NCBI GenBank assembly: GCA_030015575.1
Contig: CM057338.1
Location: 634,190,189-634,254,188 of the forward strand
DNA from: Agapanthus africanus
Lineage: Eukaryota > Streptophyta > Magnoliopsida > Asparagales > Amaryllidaceae
Reading direction: 5' to 3'
DNA: 64,000 nucleotides
In this document: piece by piece, positions 12,501 through 22,239 of the stretch
How the letters are laid out: every line of letters begins with the position of its first letter
Position numbering within the stretch: position 1 is the stretch's first letter
Made by a program: the position numbers and the translations under genes
Notes under the pieces: generated by a model
The model's input: only the letters and a program-made list of their open reading frames with translations
Databases searched by the model: none
Told to the model about the DNA's origin: nothing

Positions 12501-14268
12501 ATTTGTATATCAAATGAGTTGTTACTGCACATCTGTCTTTACATTCATACTGTAATCATAATGTTGCATGTTCTTACAAATGTTTCTTTAATTAGAATCA
12601 AACTCTGCCTGTTAGGACACTAGCACCATTACCGATGATGCGCATATTCCACGCACACTTATTTGCCGGCTCACACACATCATCATCGGTAATTGCTATG
12701 TCATGTACACTTTAGATCATATTATCTTTTATTGATAGAATCAGCAAACAGCTAGATCGGTATAATATTGTGATTACTCTCTGGTGTTAGTATAGACATG
12801 GCATTGATTAATTAGACATTTCATGCATTCATATTTCCATATTATCATGTAGTATTATGGGCATATGCCGACACGTATCATATACTTACTCATGATTTTG
12901 GGATTCTGGTTTTCTATGAGATTTCTGGATTTTGGGGAAAACCGCAAGAATATATAAAACTTCTCTCTCTCCTCCTTTCTTTTTAAAACATAAGGTGCGG
13001 TTTTCTCGTGATGTATGTGTCGTCCACCATGAGATTTCATGTTTTCTGTTGGATTTCGAGACCCGATTCGAGGAGTGGATGAACCGTATCGGGTACATGG
13101 TGGGCCCGGTATGGTACCCCAAGGCAAGAAGATCGAGTTGTAGACGATGAGCCTGGCAGGGGAAGGACAACCTACCGGTGATGTCTGGCGCGGCGGATAT
13201 CCGGAGGATACCGACCGTTGTCGTGAGATTTGATGATATGGGCCGATCCGGACTGACGGAGCCCGAGACATTGAGACTATGAGACATTGAGATTATGAGG
13301 TATTGAGATTTGAGATTTACGTGTTTTGTGCCGATGCTTGACACGGATTTCCATAGATTTCATCGTTGATGTTTCAGATTTCTATACACTCTTTACCATG
13401 ATAAAAGCTAAAGATCTTCTTTATACAGATACATCTAGATTTCAGGATTGATTGTTTTACAGTCATATTGCATGCATATTCATTCACATGACATATTATT
13501 ACTCGAGGTACTGACATGAGCATGGAGTATCTGCATTTACACGTAGCTTATTATCCTGTCTTACTTGATGACTAGTAGTAGATTAGTATATTATTATGAC
13601 CTAGGATAGCATCGTGCATTTGATTTCTTTTCATAGATATCTTCTACTCACGAGTTGGCAACTCACCCCCGTTGTGCCAAATTTTATTACAGATTGATGT
13701 ACAGGGTTCCTTGGCAGATTACTGGCACATGATTTCTTTCCGGGTGATTTGCACGGTAGGTTGGTTCATCAGTATCTGGACCGCCGTTGTATTTTTATTA
13801 TTTCATTTGGATCTAGAAAGTTCCATCAACCAAACTTGTATTATTTGATAGATTACTGGACCATTTATTTATTTCAACCTTAGAGTCGCGTGTATTATTC
13901 TGATTTGGTGGATTTGTTTTCTTTTGAGTTTTAAGCCTCGCCCTTTGGCGTTGTATATTATAGTGCTTGTTGTGGTTGTTTCCGACACTTGGCGTTGAGC
14001 TACCTCCCGTTTGGGGATGCTTTTTATTGTTTATGTATATTGTACTAGTTGTACCCGTTTGGGGCCAGTTTTTACGGAGGAGACTCTGCCGAAATTTTTG
14101 GGAAAATTTGCTGATACTTTTAAACTTGTTTTTCTTCATGTTTTCTTTTACTTCTTCTTCTTTTATATGGTTTAGATTTCTGGGCTTCGGCTTACTTAGG
14201 TTACGTTGCGCCTCTAAACGTTTTGTAATCTAAGTGTCGGACACGTTCCGTACATTCAGGTCGTGACA
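9539..14268 (+). repeat. B 3' LTR (4.7 kb)
   Basis: This right copy of the giant LTR is 4,730 bp and is followed by the duplication AGTAC (14269..14273). It carries the same inverted repeat (12628..12693) and tail CATTCAGGTCGTGACA. The two LTRs differ by scattered substitutions and small indels, so the insertion is not brand new. Confidence 0.93.
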
Positions 14269-14316
14269 AGTACGGCGTGCCACATGTGAGGCGTTGGCTT
14301 TACCCTTCTACGGCTG
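14269..14316 (+). other. A1 leader, 48-bp piece between B and C1
   Basis: The piece starts with the second AGTAC of B and ends with GGCTG (14312..14316), the left duplication of C1. It continues the A leader exactly as in the A2 copy on the minus strand near 62631..62676. Confidence 0.9.
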
Positions 14317-16511
14317 TGTTGGAGATAGTGCCCTCAGAGTCAATTATTGGATCACAGGCACGTGATTGCAATGAATGAGGGAGGACCTATCCCGGTACGA
14401 CAGTCTTACTCGAGATGATAGTATGCTATCTGGTTTACCTTTATCATCGTGTACTGCTTTAGGTAACCTGACAGGTCGCTATTGCACGTTGATAGAGCCC
14501 CTAGGATTCTTGCTTGACTGCCAGCAGTATGAGGGCGATCATATAAGTGAGAGCTGGAGTCTATAAGCACATCCTTAAAAGGTCCCTAGTCGTGGGAGTT
14601 TCGAGACAGGGCATCGATACTCCAGAGTAGACTAGTGTATACAGTCGAGACCCCGACGAGGGGCGGTGGCCGGTCTCACAGGCCACTGGTGTCAGTTGGT
14701 TCACCTAAGATGTATACAGGTGCTCATTGGGTTATGAGTACACCGGACAGGACTCGCCGGGAACATGCTAGTTGGTCTTATACCTGACGTCAGATAGCAG
14801 TTCCCAGGTGACATGTGTACAGGTTAGTTCATTGACCTGGGGATCGTCATTTGTCTCGTGTGAGTTCCCACTGTGCTTTGATTACTACCCTACCATGGCT
14901 CAAAGGAGTCATGCAAACAGGTTTTAGTTGGGTACAGTCCCGAGCCACATGGAGGCAGTGAGCGGATCTTCAGGGGTTCGTCTCTCCCGGTATTGGGGGT
15001 GAGGTCGCGCTGTGTCTAGGAGAGCCATTACACGAAGTCCTTGGCCAAGGCGGGAGATTTACTGGTAGGTATTCCAGTAGTATCTCAGGGTGTTCTGGGC
15101 TACACTCCGACACGACTTGTACCGCTTTTGGGGGTCTGACTTTTACCCACCCCCTAGGCCCGACATGCGATGCTCATAGACGAACGGACCGGACTATACA
15201 GATATTGTCACTGACAGGCTCAGTAGGGTGTCAGGATGAGTTCGCTCATCGACGTCCCTTTTGGTCAATAGCTGGTGGCCCGTTACGTATTGGCTTATAC
15301 CTCTGACGTGCTAGTGGTTAAATCCACAGCCATTGTATTGACGAGTCTTTAGAGTCCACCACACTTTCAGTTACTCAGCTTTCGGGCGAAACGCTGTAGA
15401 GGCCGTATGGAGATATGGCAGGGTCCGATCAGATACTTGCGGTATTGCACGGATCAGGATCGGATGTTTTGTACTAGAGGCCGTATAGATATATGGCAGG
15501 GTTCGATCAGATACGTGCGGTATTGCACGGATCAGGATCGAACGAATATTACTAGCCGGCTTTGGTTTAAGCCGGATCCTAGTTTAGTACAGTGTAGATT
15601 TTGTCTCTTTGCATTTGTATCCGGTCGGAATACAGATGCGAGTGTGTATGCACAGTTTCGGGGTTTTCCTGTAATTTATTACGGGACCAGTTTTCTGGAG
15701 TTGCCAGTTTGCATTCCGTTCCGGCCGGTTTTCCTTTGTTCTTTCCCGGCCGGACTTTTTCGATGGAGGGTGTTATTTGCAAGTTTGCAAATAACACATT
15801 GTGGAGGGGTTTCATGCAAATGGTTTGATTATGATAGGATTAGAATCTTTCATCCATGCTTTTGCTTTAATGAGATTTGATGTGGATGTAAGTAATAAGC
15901 ATGGTTCATGTTTGTTTGTGGTCACCTCTTGATTGCTCCTACCCTCACCTCCCTTCATGATTTATTCTTTCCCTCCACCATTTTCCATAAGGAATGGCCG
16001 GCCACAATTTGTGAAAATGAGAGAAATTTCCATTCTTTGGTAGCACACATTTCATCATCTCATTCATCTAGTTTTGGAAAAATGAAAGCACCATTTTTCC
16101 ATAACCTTATTCCTCCATCAAGGCAACTACAAATCCCAAATGAGACAAGCATCATCTACACTACATTATACAGCAAATCTTGGGCACGTCGACTAGCCAG
16201 CTTCGTGCCCGAGTTGCCTCGGTATTGAGGTGGGAGCCCGTAAAAGATACAGACGATGTGGTGCCCTTCCGGCAAAGAGGCGACGACCGGAGTTTCCGCG
16301 GGAGATCGGGACGACGACGAGAAGACCGAAGGACTCGGATCACTCGGTATATCTCTTCTCATCTTGTAGTTAGCTAGATATAGTTTAATGGCCCGATCCG
16401 GGTGTTTAGTGCGCGGTGGTGCCGGTTTGCAAAGTCCGCAAAATTAAAGTTTATCACCGTTTCCGCATTTGGCCGTCGGTTTGACGGCCGGGGCGCCGCC
16501 GTGCACTTACA
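14317..16511 (+). repeat. C1 5' LTR
   Basis: This 2,195-bp LTR is nearly identical to 22240..24433. It shares blocks with the A and D LTRs, such as TCGAGACAGGGCATCGAT and the AGACGAACGGACCGGACT-type block. A tandem 78-bp duplication lies at 15398..15553. A possible splice donor GT is at 16347. Open frames of up to 157 codons occur in this LTR and its copies, but they have no recognisable domain. Confidence 0.94.
15398..15553 (+). repeat. Two 78-bp tandem repeats in C1 5' LTR
   Basis: Two units begin AGAGGCCGTAT at 15398 and 15476. They share GATCAGATAC and GCGGTATTGCACGGATCAGG. The same pair is in all four C LTRs (23321, 38609 and 46554 are the other starts). The A and D LTRs have a single related block. 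Confidence 0.85.
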
Positions 16512-16512
16512 G

Positions 16513-16524
16513 TGGTATCAGAGC
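16513..16524 (+). other. C1 primer-binding site
   Basis: TGGTATCAGAGC directly follows the 5' LTR, the initiator Met tRNA primer site. Confidence 0.92.
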
Positions 16525-16724
16525 CTCGCCATTAACTTCGTCTAGCTTCGTTTGATGTGTTTTTCAGTTCCGATCGACCAAAATTCCAAAAACCCAATTT
16601 TAGCTCACATCAGTTTTCTGTCGATTTTTTCCTTGCTCTAAAAATTTTTCAGGTAGTATAAAATTGATGTACATGAAATTCTAAGAGATCTGGGAAAATT
16701 CGACAAATTGATCTGCTAAGTGGA

Positions 16725-16770
16725 GCGCGGAACCACGGCCAAACCCCACCCCCGGCCGCGGTTCCGCCGC
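16725..16770 (+). ncRNA. GC-rich palindromic stem (C1)
   Basis: Arms 16725..16740 (GCGCGGAACCACGGCC) and 16754..16770 (GGCCGCGGTTCCGCCGC) pair across a short C-rich loop. This is the equivalent of the A1 stem at 2548. Confidence 0.6.
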
Positions 16771-16961
16771 ACTATGGTATGGTCAATTGGTCAAATTTCT
16801 CCAGTGGGTTTCTGGGGTGATTTTAGGGTTTCTGGAATATTAATTTTGGGCCCAGAATTTCTGTGAGTGCTACAGTATTGCTTGGGGGCCCACTTGTTAA
16901 TTTTTGATCGATCGGATATTTTAAACACATTATTTCACAGTATTTACATTATATCTGCGAC

Positions 16962-17039
16962 CGTGAATGTCACTCGATCGGTAAATCCGGTCTAACTGCT
17001 ATAGCCCGGTTAGACGGATTTACGAACGTGACTTTCACG
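16962..17039 (+). ncRNA. Long nested hairpin in C1 leader
   Basis: An inner stem pairs 16981..16996 (GTAAATCCGGTCTAAC) with 17009..17023 (GTTAGACGGATTTAC), with one bulged base. An outer stem pairs CGTGAATGTCAC (16962) with GTGACTTTCACG (17028), with one mismatch. C2 keeps it near 40200, with one A-to-G change that still allows a G-U pair. Confidence 0.65.
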
Positions 17040-17273
17040 TTGATGTTCTGTGTTTTGCTGTGATGTTGCGGATCGGTCGTGGGGGATAGCCTGGATGCAA
17101 TGCTAGTACAGTTGTGGTTGTATTATGTACATTTGTTATTGCGGGGCGAGCGTCCGACATGTGGACTGCCGTCACTGCCTGTTTGTATTATTATTTTGGG
17201 GCACGACCAGGTTGCGGTCGATGTACCCGTTGTATGTATATTTTACTTTCTGTACTAGGTTTACCCCGCGGTA

Positions 17274-17376
17274 GGGTGCAAGGATAGCCGGGTTCTAGAG
17301 GGCAACAAGCCCGCATCTCAGGGCATTGAGACGGAGGGGGCTTCAGTCTAGAATTGGCGGGCTATTCGCTGCACTC
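17274..17376 (+). ncRNA. Leader element I, first copy (C1)
   Basis: The closing stem P1 pairs GGGTGCAAGGATAGCC (17274) with GGCTATTCGCTGCACTC (17360). P2 pairs TTCTAGA (17293) with TCTAGAA (17347). P3 pairs TCTCA (17316) with TGAGA (17327) around GGGCAT. The total span is 103 nt, matching the copies in A1, A2 and D. Confidence 0.7.
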
Positions 17377-17402
17377 GTAGGGGGTACAGGTTGACCCAGG
17401 AG

Positions 17403-17504
17403 GGGTGCCCAAGTTACCGGATTCCGTGAAGTGCTGGGTGGTCCATTCACGGCGCTGAAGGGGGCTGCCTCGCTTCAGGTTTTGGCGGGTAACTTGCCGC
17501 GCCC
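17403..17504 (+). ncRNA. Leader element I, second copy (C1)
   Basis: P1 pairs GGGTGCCCAAGTTACC (17403) with GGTAACTTGCCGCGCCC (17488). The inner hairpin TTCA-CGGCGC-TGAA is at 17446..17459. The span is 102 nt. Only the C family has two copies in tandem. Confidence 0.7.
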
Positions 17505-17697
17505 GTAGGGGTCTAGGTTTTCATAGCACAGGCTATCCACACGACCAGGGGAACGTCGGGTTTCAGTAGTGGCTCTGTGAAACCCGGGGATCCAAGATAT
17601 CTGTATTGTTCTGTGATGCTGTACATTTCTGTGATGTTGCATTTTATTCACGCCTTGAGCGAAATATAATATATTGGTATATATATTAGTAGATGTT

Positions 17698-17800
17698 GTA
17701 TATGTTTTTCATCCGCGCTAGCCCAGTCCCCGCTCTGCCGTTAGTTAGCTAACCTAACGGGTGATGACGGGACCCAGTGGCGAATGCGGATGGCATATAC
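17698..17800 (+). ncRNA. Leader element II (C1)
   Basis: The outer stem GTATATG (17698) pairs with CATATAC (17794). The next stem CATCCGC (17710) pairs with GCGGATG (17786). The inner hairpin CCGTTAG (17738) pairs with CTAACGG (17754). The span is 103 nt. Confidence 0.7.
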
Positions 17801-18803
17801 GTACGTCAGTATATTTTCGTTCTTTGTGGTGTGATCAATTGATGGGACTGCGTTGATTCGGATCAATGCATGTTAAAACAAACCTATTCTGATGTTGTTG
17901 GAACACCTTTCAAAAAGCTATTATTGCAAGGACGTTCACTTTTGTTTTGCATCGTGGTATTCATTTGGAATATCCTGCTCCTCAGTCGACGAGGCAAGGG
18001 CCGAGATCCCTTCACCGGGAGTGACCCCTTGGACAGAGGTTTGCGTCAGGGCATTAACTTCACTATAGCCGATTACTTTTGCTTTGCACAGTGATATTCG
18101 GTTATGAATATCCAGCACCCCATTCTACGGGGAAAGAGCCGAGATCCCTTCACCGGGAGTGACCTCTTTAGTAAAGGTTTTCGTCACTATATTTTCTAAA
18201 AAGCTATGCGTTCCTTCAACGATATCAAGTTCATTACGTTAAAGGTTTTCTCCAGAAACCATTCGTAGCCCTCCATCATTTTAGTTAAATATTCGGTAGT
18301 ATTCAAGCTATGTATTTTGACCTCACGCCAAGGCATAGTGTTTGGTAGTTGCCGGGTATTTATCTGTTGCATAGGTAGATGCGTTGGTTTGGGACAGTCG
18401 TACTACTATTTTGGCCTACGTCAAAGGTATGTACGGGTGGGTTCAAATTAACCTGGACAATGATGGGTAGAACTTGACATGTGACTTATGATATTTTGAC
18501 CTCACGCCAAGGTCATAAGAGCATGGGGTAGAAATCTCATCGGGAGTTTCAAAAGAACTGAAACTTGCCAGATATGCGCATACCTTCTGGAGTGTGATAC
18601 CGTGAGCGGATTCCGTCATGTTATCATGCGATGAGAGTTGGATCCCGATTCCCACTGATGAGTTGGTTTACTCCTCGGGTGACCCCGACTAATTCTTCTT
18701 TCAGGTTTAGAGGAGAATTTGAGGTACAGTGGGAGGTTTCCAGATTAGATAAAGTGATAACCATTCTGATCTAGGTTAGAGTGCACGCTGAGTGTTTCTT
18801 TTC

Positions 18804-18818
18804 TCTCTCTCTGGCAGC
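18804..18818 (+). promoter_or_regulatory. Splice-acceptor-like tract before the lost gag (C1)
   Basis: A pyrimidine run ends in GGCAG followed by CGACCATT. The same arrangement stands just before the gag ATG in D (31100..31118) and A1 (26885..26903). C has no gag start after it. Confidence 0.5.
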
Positions 18819-18934
18819 GACCATTGACCCGACCCTTGACTATGACTCAGTGACCAAGTTGACCGAACCTTCTTAACACTGGCTTTTGGATTGTCAGAGT
18901 TGCAGACCTCATTGCCACTCCTACTTTTACCCTT

Positions 18935-19633
18935 TTCTCTAGGACACCCCGTATTACTGCAAACGTCCACTTCCATTGGACAAAGCCATCGTATGGTTAG
19001 ATACGAACTCGAAGGAATTCGAGGATGGTTTCCGGTTCTGGAAAAAACGGATAGGATTATTCAGTTGTCTTTTCCTTTTTGCCTTCTCTCAAGTTATGAG
19101 TACTCCTTAGTTTAGGAGATAGTACACCTATTACGCAAATTGGATAGTCTTCTTCTAAACCTTAGGCTGGTGCCGACCGGTAGGGAATGAAGAAAACCAA
19201 TTAGCCTAAACGGTGTGCAGAAGGTATTAAGATTAAGACAAAGCAAGGGATTAGTAAGAGCAAAGTAAATTGCGACTGATATTCACGACCAAACCAAGTA
19301 TTTTTTCGCCAATCCTAAATCACCTTTGTATTTCTCCAGGACACTCCGTATCACTACGAAGATCCACAGTTTATTGGATACTCCATCGTATGGTTATATA
19401 CGAACTCGAAAGGAACTTGTTCCAGTTCGGGGATGGATTCTGGTCCAGGAAAAATAGGAATAAGGTTTATTCAGTTGTCTTTTATCTTCACCTTCTCTCG
19501 CATTGCGAGTGCTCCTAGGATTAGGACAGTACACCCATTATGCTTATTGGATAGTCTTCTTCCAAGCCATAGGCTGGTGCCGAACGGCAGGGAAGGAAGA
19601 AAACCAATTGGCCTAAATGGGTGTGCAGAAGGT
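18935..19633 (+). repeat. Two ~300-bp direct repeats of unknown origin in C1
   Basis: Copy one (18935..19225) and copy two (19330..19633) both start TTTCTC-AGGACAC and end GTGTGCAGAAGGT. They share ATCGTATGGTTA, ATACGAACTCGAA and TTGGATAGTCTTCTTC. I cannot match them to Gag or Pol of D. Each begins with a pyrimidine-AG run like a 3' splice site. The corresponding C2 copies are at 42161..42455 and 42562..42864. Confidence 0.7.
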
Positions 19634-22226
19634 AATGACTAAAGACATATAAAGGGATTTGGAGAGGTGGCAAAGAATTATACGGTTATAGTTGTGAATC
19701 TGGATAATGGTAGAGGCATTACTAGGAATACCCAGATACCCCATCGAAACATTTCAATGTTTCAGTTTCACTGTGTACTGTTAAAAGAAAACTGATTTCC
19801 CAATTAACACTTGCTCCAGGGTATGTATTTACCAGGTATGATTCGCACATCTGTATGGTTTTACAGATGATGAGTGGGAGTAAGATATTAGGAATTGGGT
19901 GATCATCCTCATTATATCGGGATTCGTTGTAATCGGTGATATTTGAGGAAATCACCTGGGTTGTTTGCCGGACGGCAAATGTTTGGTTTTGAATATCCGC
20001 TATTGTGCACCAATTTCAAATTGATATATCTGTACGTCTATTTTCATAGAGTGAGATATACCTTTTGATATTATGTCGATGACATTTACCTATATCAGTG
20101 GATGGTTAGGTAAGGAGCATTAAACAGCGGTGTAGTTCTTCTTAACCATAAGTACAGTTTTCAACCCACGACACACAGTGAAAGAGTTGTTAAACTCAGC
20201 GGACTTATATAGAGTATTGTATGTTGTCCAGTGTCCATTAGGACAGAGGGGTTGGTCCTCATACTATATTCTGTTTACTTTTAACTTCTCTAGTTCTTAG
20301 ACATGTATTTCGTAGAAACACAGGGTCTAAGTTTTGAGGAGTTATAGGTATTTGAATAGAGTAGAGAACCAGGTGTAGCAAGTATCGGGATTCTTCAAAG
20401 TGATCGAAGATGTAGATACTTGTGTATGGTATTCAGTTGATAGTAATGATAAAGAGAAATTGCTTCTCTTTCAGGTTACTCATAATTGGAAGCATTCCTA
20501 AGTTGAGTAACGTTGATCAGCCTCCTTCCATTTAGTTGACATGCACTGGAGATAGCTGTATGATTTGAATCTGGTTCAATTAAATCAGTGCCTCTGGTTC
20601 TATATTGGATATAGTACAGTTCATATCTTAACATTGTTAAGGTACGGGGAGTTGTCCGGCTTATGATTAAAACCAGACTTTGGATAACTCAAGGCACGTT
20701 TCTGTAATGGCTGTTTGTGGGTTGACCCAGGCTATGACGAGGGTTGATTTTCTACCATCTGGATGAACAATAGCGATATTGTTCTAGACTCGCCACAGTT
20801 TTATTAAAAATGGATTTTTTCAGAAAACAGTAGTGGGAGTATGGTAGAACTGGAAGTGATTCCAGAACCGCAAACGATTACTGAAGATTTGATAATGAAC
20901 CTAAAGATTCAATCTGATTTGACATTCCATTGGCCACTCCGCAGATAAGGTGGGTAACTTCAGGCACCCGAGAGGTGCTCCGGTAGCCTCAAGGACGGTG
21001 ACAGGGAAGTTCTTGTTTACCCACACATGCCATTGTTGTTGTTCCAGGCTGCGAGACCCGGCAGGAGGATGAGTATAGCGTCGTTCTAAACTAGCTTTAG
21101 AAGTGCACGTCTATATGACTCTGCCAGAGGGTTTTCGTAGTCAGTGGGAGCAGCGGAAGCATTGGTGGACATCAGGCTTATGTCTATTTATAGACTTAAG
21201 CAGATATAGCGGAGATAGATCATCTGTTTCTGATGTGACAGTCATGGGTTTGACGTCATCAGAATAGGGGATGGATCTGTTGAGAAGGTAGTAGGGTGTG
21301 ATGTCATGGTATTTGGATGACATACACAAGGTAGGAAGTGACATTCCTATACTACGATCAGTTATACTTGGGTCGTCACACAGTGGTTTCTTCACAAAGG
21401 AAATGGATTTTGTATAAGACATACTGGTTACTAGATCTATGGTTTTAGATCTAGATTTGGGTAGTTTCCCAATCAGGGTACTTTGACACCATTCTAAGAG
21501 TATTTAGAATGGACGACTCCTGGCACGGTAGTGTACGTGCAGGTGATGGAGTCACCCTCTCTAAAGGTGTCTTATAGACTAAAGTAGAAAGGGATGTGCA
21601 TGATTGGCAAATCACTTGCTTAGGCAATTGAGTCAATCATGAGATGTCAAGTACCACACCAGATGTTGTTCTTGCACTAGATGCAATAAGTTGATATTGA
21701 TCCAATCCTGGAGGAACAGTCGGAAGCAGTTTTAGAACATAAGTGGATGTTCTAAGGATATGATAACGACAGCCTCATTCGGGAGGCAGTTATCATTCCA
21801 GGCTTCCAAGGTGACCTGGACGACAGGGAGGTTGTCAGAGATATAGTTTTCCCTCTGACGAGGGGCAGTATTTTGGACAGGTGGTCCAAGGCAATACTGA
21901 GGGTGGCATGGCGCAGGATACTGATTAAGTTCAGTTGACGATACAGTCTAAGAAATTTGGATTTGGAGTTCATTTATGAGCTAGGTCCCATCAGGCATCC
22001 AGACATTCTAAGACAGGTATTGCTCATTTCGGGAGATGGCTTTCTCCGCGAACTTGAGATATAGAGAGACATAGAAAGGAACACCAGAGCGGATCCACTC
22101 ACTGAGGCTATTCCTCGAACGCAATAGTTTCGCAAACGAGCTTTGTGAGGCTGACCTGTAGAGGAGTTGGGTGTTCGGTATCACACGGGCTGTGAGTATG
22201 CGACATCGCAATAATTAGCCTTGAGT

Positions 22227-22239
22227 GCAAGTGGGAGAT
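22227..22239 (+). other. C1 polypurine tract
   Basis: GCAAGTGGGAGAT abuts the 3' LTR. The identical 13-mer serves A1, A2, C2 and D. Confidence 0.88.

Larger units (their letters stand above)
2968..14268 (+). mobile_element. Element B: LARD-like, gypsy-type non-autonomous retrotransposon with 4.7-kb LTRs
   Basis: B begins TGTAACG, ends GTGACA and is flanked by AGTAC on both sides (2963..2967, 14269..14273). The LTRs are 4,746 bp (2968..7713) and 4,730 bp (9539..14268), and only 1,825 bp lie between them. That interior has a primer site and polypurine tract but no gag or pol. Very long LTRs around a short non-coding interior are the definition of a large retrotransposon derivative (LARD). The termini, primer-site style and the LTR phrase ACTCACCCCCGTTGTGCC resemble Del/Tekay gypsy elements, so a Tekay-like helper is my best guess. 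A2 carries the empty site on the minus strand near 62672. Confidence 0.92.
16512..18817 (+). other. C1 non-coding leader with structured blocks
   Basis: About 2.3 kb lies between the primer site and the splice-acceptor-like AG at 18816..18817. In order it holds the GC-rich stem (16725..16770), a long nested hairpin (16962..17039), two copies of leader element I (17274..17376, 17403..17504), element II (17698..17800), two copies of a GAGATCCCTTCACCGGGAG module (17938..18030, 18068..18172) and three short motifs that recur near 18315, 18409 and 18494. No gene is visible. Confidence 0.8.
18818..22239 (+). pseudogene. C1 decayed gag-pol region
   Basis: About 3.4 kb has no readable frame. The first part (18935..19225, 19330..19633) is a ~300-bp unit present twice, of unknown origin. 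Further on, short blocks align with D pol: an integrase-like block near 20380, GAACTGGAAGTGATTCCAGA near 20850 (the integrase-to-RT linker), and GTGGGAGCAGCGGAAG near 21143 (reverse transcriptase). The order is right for copia but the spacing is disrupted. C2 has the same decay, so it predates the two insertions. Confidence 0.75.

Noticed and set aside
15407..15880. 157-codon frame in the C1 LTR, with counterparts in the other C LTRs
   Set aside because: It includes the 78-bp tandem repeat, differs in length among LTR copies and shows no domain. Open length is expected by chance in this composition.
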